A stretch of 64,000 nucleotides of DNA, taken from NCBI GenBank assembly GCA_003342895.1, contig PTFA01000399.1, positions 199,501-263,500 on the forward strand, read 5' to 3'. Source of the DNA: Casuarius casuarius (taxonomy: Eukaryota; Chordata; Aves; Casuariiformes; Casuariidae). The notes beneath the pieces are model-generated. The model was given only the letters and a program-made list of their open reading frames with translations, was not told where the DNA came from and made no database searches. Positions within the stretch are counted from its first letter, which is position 1. Each line of letters begins with the position of its first letter. Made by a program: the position numbers and the translations under genes. Below are positions 23,090-36,550 of this stretch, piece by piece.

Positions 23090-24850
23090 ATTGATATGTG
23101 ATTTCTTTCATATGAGAGACACCTTCTGGTTTCCCTCACCTGAATATATCACTTGGAAGCCAGTTTCGGAGGAATATTTGTATGATCTAATACCTGAAAC
23201 CATTTTTTACCCTCAGCCCTTCCTTTTTGCACTGGCATACAGCCACATTCCAAATGCATGTATTCCTTTGACTCCTCTTCATTTCTAATATCACTTACCT
23301 CAAACTCTTGGTGGCTCATGCCACCAGACGTCCAACCACCATGGATGACCTCCACTCATCATCCTTCTTCCCAACCTCCTTTTCCCTTTTTTTTGTTTTT
23401 GAGTGAATGTAATACCCACTCTATCTCTAAGCGATTCACAGCTACTGCCTCTTCATAACCCACTCCTTATATCTTTAAGATGTCAAAAAATCTATATCCT
23501 GAGTGAGCTTCTTCCTCTGTCACATCTCTTGACCTGAATCAGATGAAGAACTGACCTTCTTTCTTGCCTGCTGATCCAAACATTACTTCATCTTGAATTC
23601 ATATTATTTCTTCTCTTCTGAACAGTACTGCCATTGACTCTTATGTCTCTCACTCCGTGTTTCTGTCATCTGGCATACATAGAAAGTCTCCCCACTAACA
23701 GATGGGAGTTAGCATCTCATATTTATTTTCCAGGATTTCCATCTTTATTACTCATGCCTTGAGCTTTGTATTTCCTCATCCTTTTTCCTTCATTTGACTT
23801 GAAGCCCTGGCTCGACTCTTGCTAAAAGTCCTACTCTCTCGACTTGGTTTTCACCATGCTCACTTTCTCTCATTTTCCAGTTTCTCTCTTATCAGATTTT
23901 GCCACTCAGCCTCTCCTTCATACTTTTCTCAATATTTTCTGACATTCTTTCAACATTGGTATCATATCATCTCTTTTCAACCCTCTCCTCCCTGTTCTCT
24001 CTTCTCTTCTTTCATTAACATGGTTTTAATGTTCTTCATTAAAAATTTTTCTTTAATGTTCTTCACTTTCATCTGTCCTTGATTCACCTGCCTATTTCTT
24101 GTAATGCAAGGCCTGCTCTCCAGTTGCCAGCAGTGGCTCATTCTTGCACTATTTCCCTCTGATGCTGCTCTTGCCATTAAGGAATGTTTCTAAGAAATAC
24201 CTAATAATCAGGGTATCTTCTCCACCACAAATTCATTTTCTTCTTCCATTCTTACATTTATTTCCAGCCTAAACTGATCTGCTTTTCTACCTAGTGGAAC
24301 TCATGCTCCCTGTCCATGTTATCATATCTCACTTTTGGCTCACTCTTCAGACCTCCATTTGTTTCAGCACAGGAGCTCAACAATTTATTTTAAAGGATGA
24401 TTGACAAAAACCAACACCAAACCCATCCCACATCCTCATTAGTGATTCCAGTCCTTTTGCTGATCTTTCCTGAATTCATTCTTATTCATTTTCTTGTTTT
24501 TCTTCACTTTTAGCTCTCCTGTGGCTCCTTCTCCTTGTAACATATAGCTAGCTCACTCTCTTCCATCTAACTAAAAAATGGTTTTGATCTGGTTGCCTGC
24601 GTAGTCCATCCACCTCTCATCTCTGAGGTAAGTGAACTTTTCTACTACACTCAAACTTAAATGCATTTCCATCCTAGATCCTCTCAGTCAAATTCCTGCA
24701 TGTTTTAATGAACCCAAACCAATCTCACGTAAGTGCCTAGTGGCATCCTGCTAGCCACACCTTAGAACTAGTATTCACCCTTCTCCTTGTTCTCTTAGCT
24801 ACCCATTAACTCCAATCTTTCAAAAAAGCCCCATCCTCTTATGACTACCC
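23090..24850. other. 1.7-kb pyrimidine-rich, strand-asymmetric block
   Basis: The plus strand is persistently rich in C and T, with many CTTCTTCC, TCTCTCTT and CCTCTCCT words. By eye many 60-base lines exceed 65% pyrimidine and some reach about 75%. It is not a simple tandem repeat, no unit recurs, and no LINE landmark is visible. Stop codons occur in all frames, so it is not an exon. Possible origins are a decayed low-complexity tract or an old element read antisense. Confidence 0.55.
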
Positions 24851-24869
24851 TCCATGCTTTCTTTCAGGT

Positions 24870-27800
24870 TCTTTTTTTACTGCTATAAATGTATGTATTT
24901 CCTCAAAATATTTCTCAAATATAACATACAAAAAACCTCCCAATAATTTGACTTCTGAATGTAGTAACCAGTATTGTCCATTGTTTCTTCAAAATCTCCT
25001 TTCTGCTTCTTGTCTGCATCTTTGTAAGCTCTGCATTTTGTGAATATAGTAGCCAGCACAATAAGGCTTTTGAGTTAGGGCTCCAAATTACAGTAACGTT
25101 ACTGATACCACAATTAGCTTTCAACATACTGGAAGAAAGTGTTCTTTGACTTTCACTAGCATATTTTTTAAATTCAGGATCTATCGGTGATTGTTAAGTG
25201 TTCTGGGGAAAGCACATGATCAGATGCTGGGCAGAGATATGAACAGGCTAAAGATCATAACAGTAATTATTAAAATTTTTATTGTATTAAATGAAACACT
25301 GGACTTGATTATGTAAAGGGATTCTAGATTTCTATTACTGATGATTTTTAAGAACAATTAATGTAAATATGTAACAAGAAGACTTTATGTATCATTGGTT
25401 CTGTACTGTGGGAAAACACTACATGATCTCTTCGGATCCTCTCTTACCTTATTTCTATGCTTGTTACAATTTTGACAATAAATCAGTGATTTGTTCATGA
25501 ATGATACATATTCATGAGATATATCATCATTATTCTTCTTTTATGTTTGTTTATGGTTGAGGAAAATTAGAAAAAAATGCTATATATGTAAGTCCCCTAG
25601 TCTTAGACAAAAGGAATAGAAAGTAATAGAGCATAACTTTTAGGATCTTTTTCCTCAGGATAACAGGTATGCTAGAAAGATGCTTGCTTTGATGAGGAGA
25701 TGCTTTTTTGAAGTTCTGAAAGGAACCACTGAAATGGAATGAAATGGAATCAAGAGCATGCATGTGATTCCATGCTAACTCCTAAAACAGATCTTAACTT
25801 CATACCCCCACGTTAATGAAAGCACTGGATTGAGATCACCCAAATAAGTTAAAAATATGGATCAAACACAACTCCAGAAGTTCAAATAATAAATTTGAGT
25901 GTGTGAATTCAATCTATCATTGACAATCTAGACTATGACCAACTGACATGACACATAATGAAGCAGCCACAAAATCATATCTAGATTTGTATCTATCTTA
26001 CATATATATCCAGTCTTCAGCTGTAATAAACTCAGAAAGAAAATCAACTGAATTTTGATAAACCCTTTCTATTCTTCTGTAACTCCCATTGTGAAAGTAA
26101 ACTATTTTTTATATCAATAATATGATATAAGCAAAATAAATAAAAACATCTGTTATAATTTCAAGATCTTCTATGTTTTTTAACATTTGGTACCTTATCT
26201 CTAAATACTTGTTTATAAAAGAATGTTTTTTTTCCCAAAATAAAATATTCTTAAGAAACATTTTTTACACCAGAAAAAGTCATGCCTTGAAAGAACTATC
26301 CTCCTATACTTTGGGGTTTTTTTTCTTTTTCCTCTAGCTTTACACAGAATCTCAAAGTTCTTCACAGTACTGTATTCTCGCGAGGTTTCACTGCTTCTAT
26401 TTCTCAGCAATGTAGTAAATGTGAAAGTTGACCCCACAGGTCTTAAATAGGTGCCCTTTGCTTTTATGCTAGTCATGAAAATCACAATCGCTGTAATAAT
26501 TTGCTCCTAGCAGTAGTCTAGCAGCTGTCTAAATTTACAAGGTCAGCTCTAGCACAACCTAAGCCAAACTTTTTAGAGACCTCAGGGTCAGGTTTCAAAT
26601 AACTGCACATTCCCACTCTAACCAAAAGCAATCCCTGAGACTCAGCACACTTTAAAGATGAATGTTCATCTCTTCTCACATTTGAAACTTCAAAGGCCCA
26701 ATTACTACTGGGCTGACATGGGCTGTTTCATGATACTTCCTGCGCAAAGTGCTACCTCTCTGCACTTTGTGTTTCTGATCCTTCTGTTATCGCTGGCCAG
26801 TTTCTCTCTGGCAACACAAAATTCAATACCAGGTTTCCTCTCACTTCTTCCTTGCACTTGTTAAAAGCAATTACTGTTAGCATCCATATTTGAACTTTGA
26901 TTTCTGTTTCCAGGATTGTTTATATTCTTTACGACGGCTACATTAATCATGAGGCTTTGGGTTATCTCACAGTCAAAACTATGGGAAACACCCGGCTAGA
27001 AGAAAAAAAAACAAAAGTAGTTCTACTAAAAAAATCAACATTAAGCTCAAGATAATATCACTATAACACTATTGGTACATCATTTGTTTTCAGGGAAAAA
27101 CATTGACAAAACTAATCAATCAAGTAAAAGCTAATGCTCACCCTGGCAACAGCAAAGTTGTTCAGCTTATACTTGCATATTTTTGGTTCAGAGCTTTAGT
27201 CATTATTTTAATTTCCATTCAGTGATTTAAAGGCTTTTATAATGGGCAAACTGAAGTGCAAAGTCACAGATGAAAATCACACATCTTTTGTTCACAACTT
27301 TCCTTCTCTAAATAGACTAATTTGGACAATATGAACTTATATTTCTGTGTCTACTCAAAATTTTATTATTCTTCATTTAGTATCTATATTTGATTTAAAA
27401 AAAATCCTGTATGATAGCTCTATCATACACAAAAGACCTTGGTTAATTCATTAAAGTTCTTAGTCAATAGATGGCATAAAAGAAGAGCAATCACAGTACC
27501 ATCACAATTCTTGAGAAAAACTATAAATTGATAGGACTGATGGAATGGGATGGGAATGGATGGGGAAGAAAGGAAAGGATTCCTTGTGTAAAACAGAATT
27601 TTTCTTTTCATTTTGTTTCAGTGCAATGTTATTTCATAGAATAAAGTATAATAATATAGTTTGGACTGCAATGTTCACTTAAGAAATAATTAACTATGAC
27701 TATTCTGAAACATATTTTAAAAGATGTGAAGACTTACAATGTATTTAAGAAGCTTAAGCTAAATTTGACTGCAAAAAATTTTTAAAGTTCAGTTTTGTCT

Positions 27801-30800
27801 TGGTATTAACCTGCAATGTTGAAATTGTTTGTCCTTTTTACAGAAAAAAGTTAGTGAAATCATTCCCAGTAACTTAATACCCTTAAATGGTTTATACTAA
27901 AATGGTTTGCTCTCTTTTCAGGGATTTACCTTAATGATATCATTCCAAAGGAGTCTGGTTTAGATCAAACTGGGTTAAAGATCATGACTGTCAAAAGATG
28001 ATGTCACTTAGATTCCATTACTAATAAAACCAGGGGTCATTTTGAGTACAGAAACAGATTGATATTCATGCTTTCTTTGCCTCTAATACCTTTAGTCATA
28101 CATTAAGAAGTCATGAATCAAAAAGGTAAGACCGAGCTCATTCCAGCATAGCACAGTATATCAACATCACATTTACATGTTTAGCACTCTGTTATTTCTA
28201 AAAGATAGCCCAAGAATCATTCAAAATTTTTGAAACAAATAAATGAAATCATCTTGTCCAGCAGATCCTAGTCTCTATATTTTATAAAAAATTAAGGATG
28301 AAGATGCAAAATCACAAATTTATTCTACTTATTCTATTAATCCATACAAATATACTCAGTACAGTCAGTACCATGATTATGAAATGCAAAGTTAGAGTAA
28401 GCTAATGTAAGATTGCAAGGCTAAAAATTTACAACTCATTACAGTAGTTCAGTAGTGACTCCTTCCTTGTCTTATCTATTTAATCCCTAATTATCCCTAA
28501 ACTGTGCTCGGCCTTTTCCAGAAGTCTGTAAATTTCACTTGTTCCTTGAAAACATTACGGTTTTAATGAAATTAAATTAAAACAAGAATAGGTAACGGAC
28601 TATACACTTGCAATGAAAGACTGCAATAATCATTTTGAATGAGAAACCATAGAAGCACAATTAAACAAAGGAATATTTGCCACTTTGGGATACCCAAGCT
28701 GTTTGCATCAAATGGCCATTTGAAGTGAAATGTCTAAGAAATCAAACAAAATAAAACATCTATGATTCTCATTACAGTTTTAGATCTTTCCATCAGCAGT
28801 CCAAAGTGCAATAGGAAAAACAGATACAGATGACTGTTTGATGAGAATTAAAATAGGTATATATCTAACTATGATGGAATATGTTCTGATGACTTAGGAT
28901 CGTACTAGCAAACTCCTGTTTGCCTGAGTTCATGATTTAAACAATTAAAATCCAAATCAATTAATTGCTATAAGTTCAGAAAAGATTCAGAACTAAACCA
29001 CTTTGTTGACCTGAGGGTTTAGTTTTCTGATATGATGGTGTTAGCCCATTTTGAATGTTTGACTGCGAATTCAGTATTTTTCAAGATTTCATTTACGTTT
29101 TTATCTAGAGGTAATATTAGTAGGAACCACTAGATGGTAGTATTATAGACAGTGCAAAGACTTCTGGATGTTGAAGGGGTAGCTCTTATAAAAGCTGCTG
29201 TTTGTTAGCTGTGATGCAACTCTATGGCTATTTGCCTCTATTTGTGATGCTCTTCTCTGTATTCACCAGTATTCATCATTCATAGGTACAGCTGCTGCAA
29301 AATTAAATGCTACCTTGTAATTGGTAGCATTCGGTAATACTAATTTGATAACCAAAACATTTAATTCACAAATTTNTTGTAACATGCATTCTCCCACAGC
29401 CTGTCCTCTTAGCTATGCAAACAATGCTGACCATATTCCTCTTCAATTTCTCCCTTCATTCTTTCTTCTACATAATTTTCCATGACAAATCTCCTGTGTC
29501 TGCCTTATTTTATTTCAAGGATTCTTGCAAATTCATTTCTGCTGTGAATCCTGTAAGAAGTAAATGAATTAAAAACAAAGGTGAATCATCATACTCTGAA
29601 ACTTGAACCTTTCCCTTATTCTCCTTTTATTTTTCATCACCCTTTTATTATAGTACATCTCAAAGAAAATAGCCTTTTTGTTTCTGAGAAATCAGAATGC
29701 TTTTCGTACTGAAAAAAAACTAATATTAATAAAGGAAAAATATACAGAAACAAAACATTTCACTAGGGCATGTTCTTTTGCTAAGAAGTTCATAAGGGTT
29801 GTATAAATATATTTAAATGGACACTTTATAATATACATTCCTGGTAAAATGTTTAACTTGCACTGAAATTAATGTGCCATATGGAGAACTGGACAAAGTT
29901 CATCCTAAAACGGATAAACCAACCTTTGGAAAAAATAAACACTACCAGATACTTCACGGGTTGAATCAGTTACACAGCCTGTTGAAACATGCGAATTACC
30001 TGCTGAATCAGATATTTAATCTACTAAATCAAAGTCAACACCTACTGAGTAAGCATAGCACCTAGTAAAAAACTATTAGCACAGATTTATATGTGTTCAT
30101 GTGAGTTACAGTAAACACATTGCCCAAGATATACAATGCATGCTGCGTTAGTTCTGTTATTTATTGTATTATGTTTACATTAGAACAAATGTTCTGCTAT
30201 GAGGCAATTTCCCATTCAGGTAGGAAAAAATAAAGTTTTTCTTATAAGGAGTCAATTTTCTTCATTAAATGGCACAGATTCTGGCCAATGAATTTGTAGG
30301 TATGCTAAAACCTAAGCAGATCTTGTGAGAACGCTTGAAGGAGGGGAGAGAAGACATCTATGCAGAGGTACTTTACTCCCTGCTTCTTTTATTATTCTTT
30401 CCCTCATATATGATGTTGCTACACATGTAACTGCAATGAAAAGTATGTGGGAAGAAGAAAAGGGACTCTCGTCTGACTCCATTCATGAGAGCTTCAGTTT
30501 GTAAATCCATCGGGTCAGCAGCAGATGATTCCAAACACTGTGCCTTTTCTCAGATACTCCATTCTTCAGTCTGACTATTTGTATAAACTTACACATAAAC
30601 TGCTTTTTAATATTTTCCTTAAATGTTTTTGGAATGAAGTGTGCTACGTCCATGTTGTCTTTTGTCCCCAACACATTTATTTAGTGAGTACTTCTGCCTT
30701 TTCAGTATTTTGGTTGGCACACCTTTTTCATCTAGAAATTAGTCAATGTTACTATTGTAATTTCTTTCATTCCTAAATACTCTTAAGGAGATACTCAATG

Positions 30801-33160
30801 CCCTTAGCTCTTGCATCAATAGAAATCCCTTTCTGTCCATTTGTTTCCTTTATCATTTTTCTAGAATTAGTAAATTCAGATTAAGTTTCAGTTTTCCTTT
30901 TCTTCCATGTAAATTGTACATGTATATCTGTAGTATACATACTTTTCTTTCAGACCTGCTATCATTTCTTAGGCCATGTTGTTGCTTTCTCAAAGCTGTG
31001 CCCTTCTTTTTCAATTATGTTTTAATTGTGACTTTTGAGACATGCAACACGTGCCTACATTTGTGCTTTAATTTGTATTTTTGAAGCAAACCTGCCAATT
31101 GTTCCTATTTATTGTACTTTGATTTGCATCATGAAGTGGTCTTGGAGTACATGAACTGATTTACTTTTGGGTAAAACTCAATAAGAAGGAGTGTACCTAA
31201 TGCAATCCAGCTGCAAACAGGCATTTGGTCTACAGGACAGACTACAGCTAATCCAAGTAACCTTCCCCTACCCCAAAATGTGTGTTGTGTGGTCATCAGC
31301 ACCAAATGCTTCACTCTGTAGATCTGCTTCTACTGGTCCACACTGCTTGCTAATGTAGACGTAGGCAGTCTCAACTATCTTTCACATTTTTTCCTAGCAA
31401 ATTTATGTCCTAAACACTCACTCGCATACCCACACATACATAGAGACGATGATTTACTGTGATTAAGACGACTTATGTTGACTTTGCACAAGAGAAAAAT
31501 GTATTATGATTTTTATTTAGAAAAACAATAAAAAATCTTCCTTGTTTTTTCAAAGACCCATGCAAGGCAAGTATGATCCCATAAGTTCATGTCGTAGTCA
31601 AATGAGCCATTCTCAAATGAAAATTAATATCTTAAAACATATTTGGGTAAAGATACTGTGATATTGAAAATGAGCCAAAATACAAAAAAAGTCAAGCTTT
31701 TCTCATCAGATTTTGAATATATTGCGCAGTAATCCATCTCAGCTTAGTTGTACAGAATCCACCATTTTGATGTTGGAGTTTACAGTCACATTTCAAGTAA
31801 CAGGTATGCAGAAATAATAAGTAAATTATATTCTTCTCATAATTTGGGGGAAGGGTTAGTTTGTCTTTTTTTTTTTTTTTGGTCTTTTTCCTGCCTTTTT
31901 TTTATTATAGTATAAGAAATACAAAGAAATCTTCTGTATTCTGGGCTATAGTCAATAAAGCAACTGCTTATGTAAAAAGTTTTGTTGATTTAATGACCTA
32001 GGATATATGAGTATTTGGCCTGGTTATCAACAGCCCAACATGACACTTGAAACAGAACACTGACTGCTGCAGAAAGGTTGCATGTTGTCCAGCAACCATG
32101 TTATGTTTCCAGAGGATAAATTTTCGTATGGCACGTAACTGTGAAACAGGTTTTTCTCATTAATACATGACTTGTTACTGACCTAAAACAAAATTGATAA
32201 GTTATTTACACTGCACCATGCTTGAGATACTGAGTAACAGCTGCATATGTCTTTTATCTATAGAATTGTCACACAATATTTTCTGTTCATGCATACTGGA
32301 TCAAAAAAAAGTATTTGTTTTATCTAGAGCAAACAACGACATCCATTATGAACCTACTTCAGCTCCTCTGGTATCTTGGAATAGGCACACACTAAACTTG
32401 ACATATATGGTTCATCTTTCATAAACTGAAATGCATTGTTTATGGTGGCTGAACATCTCTCAAACCACAAAGTAATTACAAATATTTTACATTGCATGCC
32501 CAAAAAAAGAATACTGATTTTCTGCTTTATAAAAAAGCCCAGCAAATTTATCTGATACTGTACGATACTACGATTTCTAAAAATTATAACTTTTGGAGGG
32601 TTAGATAAGGAATTATAGTAGTACAAATGCAGCCTGTTCTGCACATTAATGGAAAGTAACCGTTTATTGCTGTTAGATAAAACAGATTCCTAACTCATTT
32701 GGTTTTGAATGGTTAGTAGCAGATCACATAATGAGAGAAAATATTGTTTCTATAACAATAGTAATTATTATTATTATTATTGCTTATTATTAAGCGCTAC
32801 CAAGACACACAAAAAATTCTTACATAAGATCTTAGAATATGCACACACACATGGCAGTAAAGGAAACGTAAATCCAAAGGACTAGAGAGGTAAAATGTAA
32901 GTGAGTTCGTGAGTTATAAATGCTGCATATGTCAAAAGTTTTTATTTGGGGATTATTTGGCTTTGACTAAGGCTTTCCAAAGTGAAAGTTTTACTTGGAG
33001 GAAATTATCTAGAAATTGTTACTCTATTATCCTATCCTTTTAGTTGCCAAAACAACTTTCCAGTTCACCCTCTAGCACCTCACTTGCTTGGTAATCCCAC
33101 CAAGTTAGTCACTTTCATACCCTAGCTCGATTAATATAGAAAAATGGTGACTCCACCACA
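24870..33160. other. AT-rich non-coding DNA, largely featureless
   Basis: No supported exon is seen over about 8 kb. The part at about 30,660-31,100 has pyrimidine-rich phrases resembling antisense CR1/L3 ORF2 (for example 'cttctgccttttcagtattttgg' broken by changes), but too weakly for a separate call. An ATT repeat lies at about 32,764-32,786. A 15-nt or longer T run lies near 31,867-31,881. A single ambiguous base lies at about 29,376. Confidence 0.4.
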
Positions 33161-33171
33161 AGAAATCCATT

Positions 33172-33209
33172 GCAAGCACTGTGCACTTTTGCAAGCACTG
33201 TGCACTTTT
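33172..33209. repeat. Exact tandem duplication of a 19-bp unit
   Basis: GCAAGCACTGTGCACTTTT occurs at 33,172-33,190 and again, unchanged, at 33,191-33,209. There is no spacer and no third copy. Confidence 0.9.
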
Positions 33210-33554
33210 GTTTCTCCTTCAGTTCTTTCCCTGACTCTCACTCTTGTCTGCTTCTAGGAAAGGATGTAGTTGCTTTTATGACGTAGCTGGTAAAGGTCTG
33301 AATTAGAGCCATGCTTCTACTTATGCCTGCTTCCCTAAAAAACGCTTCATACTTTGTTTACTCTTTCTCCGGGCTTCTCCTTCCAAACCATTCACAAAAA
33401 TCTTTGCATTCAGGTTTCATTATTATAAAAACGACAGAACCACCTTGAATATAAAAGGGCAGGAAATGAGTCACTACCACTTTCCACCAACTTGATTTGT
33501 GTTTGTTCAACACTCCATTTTCTTCAGGCTGGTGTTATTTTTTTTTATGGATTC

Positions 33555-33730
33555 TAATGTCAGGCCCTGAGCACACCGCCCTCCCAAGGGTTTGAATACC
33601 CGCCTTCAGCCTGGCCTCAGCCCTATGGAGGTGCCCAAAACTGGGGCTAGGGTTGCCCCAGCTGCCCCCGGTACCCTGCTCCCTTGTGTGGTGGTGGGAT
33701 GGGCCCTGGCAGCAAGGTCCTGGAGATAAA
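33555..33730. other. Small GC-rich island in AT-rich surroundings
   Basis: About 170 bp is markedly richer in G+C than both flanks, with runs such as CTGCCCCCGG and GGTGGTGGGATGGGCC. CpG dinucleotides are few, so it is not a CpG island. The minus-strand frame over it (99 codons) has histidine and glycine runs and no recognisable domain. It could be part of an unrecognised short mobile element, since the composition changes sharply at both ends. Confidence 0.4.
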
Positions 33731-33734
33731 TGAG

Positions 33735-34860
33735 CTATTAAACTTTGAATAGTCTCATGCAGCCCAGAGACGTGCTTAAAACCTGAGATAGAAGTGACCT
33801 CTTTATTAATCAGAAGAAATGCTGAACAAGTCATACCCCGGCTATTACGCTAGGCAGATGACTTTTTACTAGAAAGTTTTACTTACTATCTATCGCCAGT
33901 TTTAGTTTTTCCCCTAAAATATATTTGAATGGAAACTACAAAGCCATGCAAGTCTGATTTATAAATTGCAGGTAAACATTAGAGTAGTTAGTGAAAAATG
34001 CAGTATTTTTGCAAATCCAGTCTGGAGTCTACTGACGTATTGTGACATACAGCAGTGAAGATGGCATACATGGAAAAGGCAGAATGGGTTCATTCTAGCA
34101 CAATTTTATTTACAAGGCCTAAATTACTATAGTTGTCTTCACTCAACTATGCAAGGAACTTCCCAGAAGAAAATAGGATCTTTATGTGCAAACAGGAGGG
34201 CAATTAGATCTTCTCAGTTATAAAATAATTCAATATAATCTCCAATGTATAATTTTCTCACTTGCAATATGAAAAGCCTGTGCAAAGTTTTAAAAGATAT
34301 TTTTGTTAAAAATATTTTAAGTCACTCTAGAATTGAAGATTAATTTTGCTGTGAATTAAGAATGGGCTTTAATTGGGATTAAAAGTTGAGAAATAGATAA
34401 ACAAACTAGCAACATTTTCTAGCCTTAAGAACACTGATAAAAATTATTTCTGGCCAAAAATTTGAGAATAGTCACATGGAAGTTTTCATATGAGGTTCTC
34501 ACAATGAGCAAAAGTTTACCAGAAAACTATAACAAGATTCTGAGAAGATTTTTGCTCGAATAATCAAATTTGTGTGAGGATGAGCAAGAGTCTACTAACC
34601 ATCAGGAGTTCCCCTTCCTAAATTATTATTATCATAATCCATGATATCAGAAACCCAGATGGTCAGATGTCGCAGGACTGTGGCTTTTTTCAATGGATTC
34701 TAGGTCCAATAGATATTTGATAACAGTTCTCAGTGCAACTAACCCATTTAAGCGCTCTGATATAGCCATCCTTCACTGCTTGGGAGGATGTGGAGTATCT
34801 CAGACTTGAAGAATAGCATTATTCAGATTCTAAGCACTGGGCTTCAGCCACCAGTGGTGC
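33735..34860. other. Non-coding DNA, nothing specific recognised
   Basis: AT-rich with no supported exon, RNA gene or mobile element. Confidence 0.4.
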
Positions 34861-34868
34861 CTAAGAAA

Positions 34869-34971
34869 ACTTGCAGAACTCAAAATAAGAAAAATTCTGT
34901 ATCAGAGTTTCATAAACAAAAGAAATGATGCCCAAAACACGAGTACCTAATTTGGCATCTAAAGACCAGTT
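34869..34971 (+). repeat. Dispersed direct repeat, copy 1
   Basis: About 103 bp aligns with 36,450-36,549 on the same strand. The copies share ACTTGCAGAACTCAAAATAA, AGAGTTTCATAAACA and TAATTTGGCATCTAA. By hand alignment I count about nine substitutions and one 3-nt gap, roughly 90% identity. Weaker similarity may extend about 30 bp further left. The family is not recognised. Confidence 0.85.
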
Positions 34972-34974
34972 CAC

Positions 34975-36445
34975 GAAAAAGGAAGAAAGAACCATCTTCC
35001 AAATCTTGATTCACAGCTGCTCAACTATCTCTTCTTTAGTTCTCGCACAAGCTGAGAACATAGGCCTAGGTTGTCCCAATGCTGCCTACACCTTCTCCCA
35101 GTCCTGTTCACCACCATTTTACTTCCTGAACTGTACAAGGAATTAATGCAACACACAATTTGAAGTCTACCTCAGATTCATTTCTTGAATTCTTTTCTCT
35201 TTTTTTTCTGCCTTCAGAAACGTCTCCTGTAAGAATTGTGTTAAAACCCCTTCATTCATTTTGAGAAGGAAGGGGGCAAGGGAAGACATCCAGTGGATGC
35301 GGAGCTCTGATGTATGAGCAAATAAGGAACGGACTCTGTAATATCACTGGTGACATGCAAATAACCAAAATGGAGGAGCCACACAGTGATGAAACTGTAT
35401 TCCTGGTGCACTCCCAAAGCACATTCCATTCATGGGATCAAAGTAAAAAAAAAAAAAAAAAAAGAACATTTATGAAAAAGACACCCTTACAGGCCTCCTT
35501 CAACATATGAAAGTCAAGGCACCCACAAAGATATCCACCCATTTCTATGCAACTCCTCCTCTAAAAAAAGAGACAGACTATGCACACAAAGGAGGCTTTT
35601 TCTCTCAGCTTGACAGCCCAGTGCATGCAGGCAGATAAAAGCATTTTGGATGCTTGCCAGGAGAGAAACCTTAAAGCAGCTTCATTAGGCAAAAGTAAGA
35701 TAATCAGAGTAAATATACAATGATGCCTTTGTTACTTAAGCTTTTTGATTGGCTGTTATGCCATTGGCTAGCCAATTAATACCCTGAGCATAGGGCACTG
35801 ACAGTTCTGGGCACCTCAGGGTGCACGCAAGAGTGCAAGCATCCAATGCGTGGCAGAATTTGCAAAAATGGCTATGCATATTTCCTGTTTGTTCAAAGCT
35901 GAGAAGATATCCATCCAAGAGGTCACTTCAACATGCTAATTATAATTTGTGTATGTTAATTATGTCAATGTATGCAAACGTGCGCAGCTCAGGAAAAAAA
36001 AAAAGTTAATTTGTAGTAACAAACTGAGTGCAAAGGTGTAGGTAGCAGAAAGGGCAAGCAGAGCAAAAAGTGTCCAGTGATGCTAGTGGAGAGAGCTATG
36101 CCTCTGTAACTAAAGACAGGTGATAAAGAATTCCTTAGAGCTCTATCCAATGCCATGAAATACAGACTGTGAAACCAGAGAGTTGGATAAATGGAATGAA
36201 GCAGAACAGTGACAGAGCTGAACAGTAAAACATCCTGTGCTACAATGAGAATACTATAGGGCCTCTAAGCCCAGCTGCACAGATGAGTTGAAGACCAGTT
36301 CCCACCACTTCTGTCATTACAATAGCAAGCCATTTGAACAATATTTCCTCAAACAGCAAAGAAGAAGACAGTGTATATGAAATGGTTATTAAGTATTTAT
36401 GTTCACAGTGCCACTTCAGCTAACCACATTCTGAAGGCAACTAAG
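34975..36445. other. Unique DNA between the two direct repeats
   Basis: About 1.5 kb separates the two repeat copies. It includes an A run at about 35,446-35,463 and a candidate conserved segment at 35,600-35,990. No coding features of a mobile element are seen between the copies. Confidence 0.4.
35600..35990. promoter_or_regulatory. Candidate conserved non-coding element
   Basis: This is complex, non-repetitive DNA with clustered transcription-factor-like words: ATTGGCTGT and CATTGGCTAGCCAATTAA (CCAAT-box type inverted pair, about 35,747-35,780), CTATGCATATTT (octamer-like, about 35,872), GCTAATTATAATTTG and GTTAATTATG (homeodomain type, about 35,935-35,965). There is no open frame of note. 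The call rests on motif density only. Confidence 0.25.
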
Positions 36446-36449
36446 GGCT

Positions 36450-36549
36450 ACTTGCAGAACTCAAAATAAAACTTCTGTACCAGAGTTTCATAAACAGAAG
36501 AAGTGATCCCCAAAACATGAGTGTCTAATTTGGCATCTAAGGACCAGTT
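36450..36549 (+). repeat. Dispersed direct repeat, copy 2, abutting a CR1 insertion
   Basis: This is the partner of 34,869-34,971 at about 90% identity. The similarity stops at GGACCAGTT, one or two bases before the 5' end of the CR1 fragment that starts at about 36,551. The CR1 therefore probably inserted at, or cut off, this repeat copy. Confidence 0.85.
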
Positions 36550-36550
36550 A

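Noticed and set aside
23149..23355. Minus-strand frame ending at a GAG/GTAAGTGAT consensus donor
   Set aside because: The frame is closed by stop codons just upstream and no acceptor lies between them and the donor.
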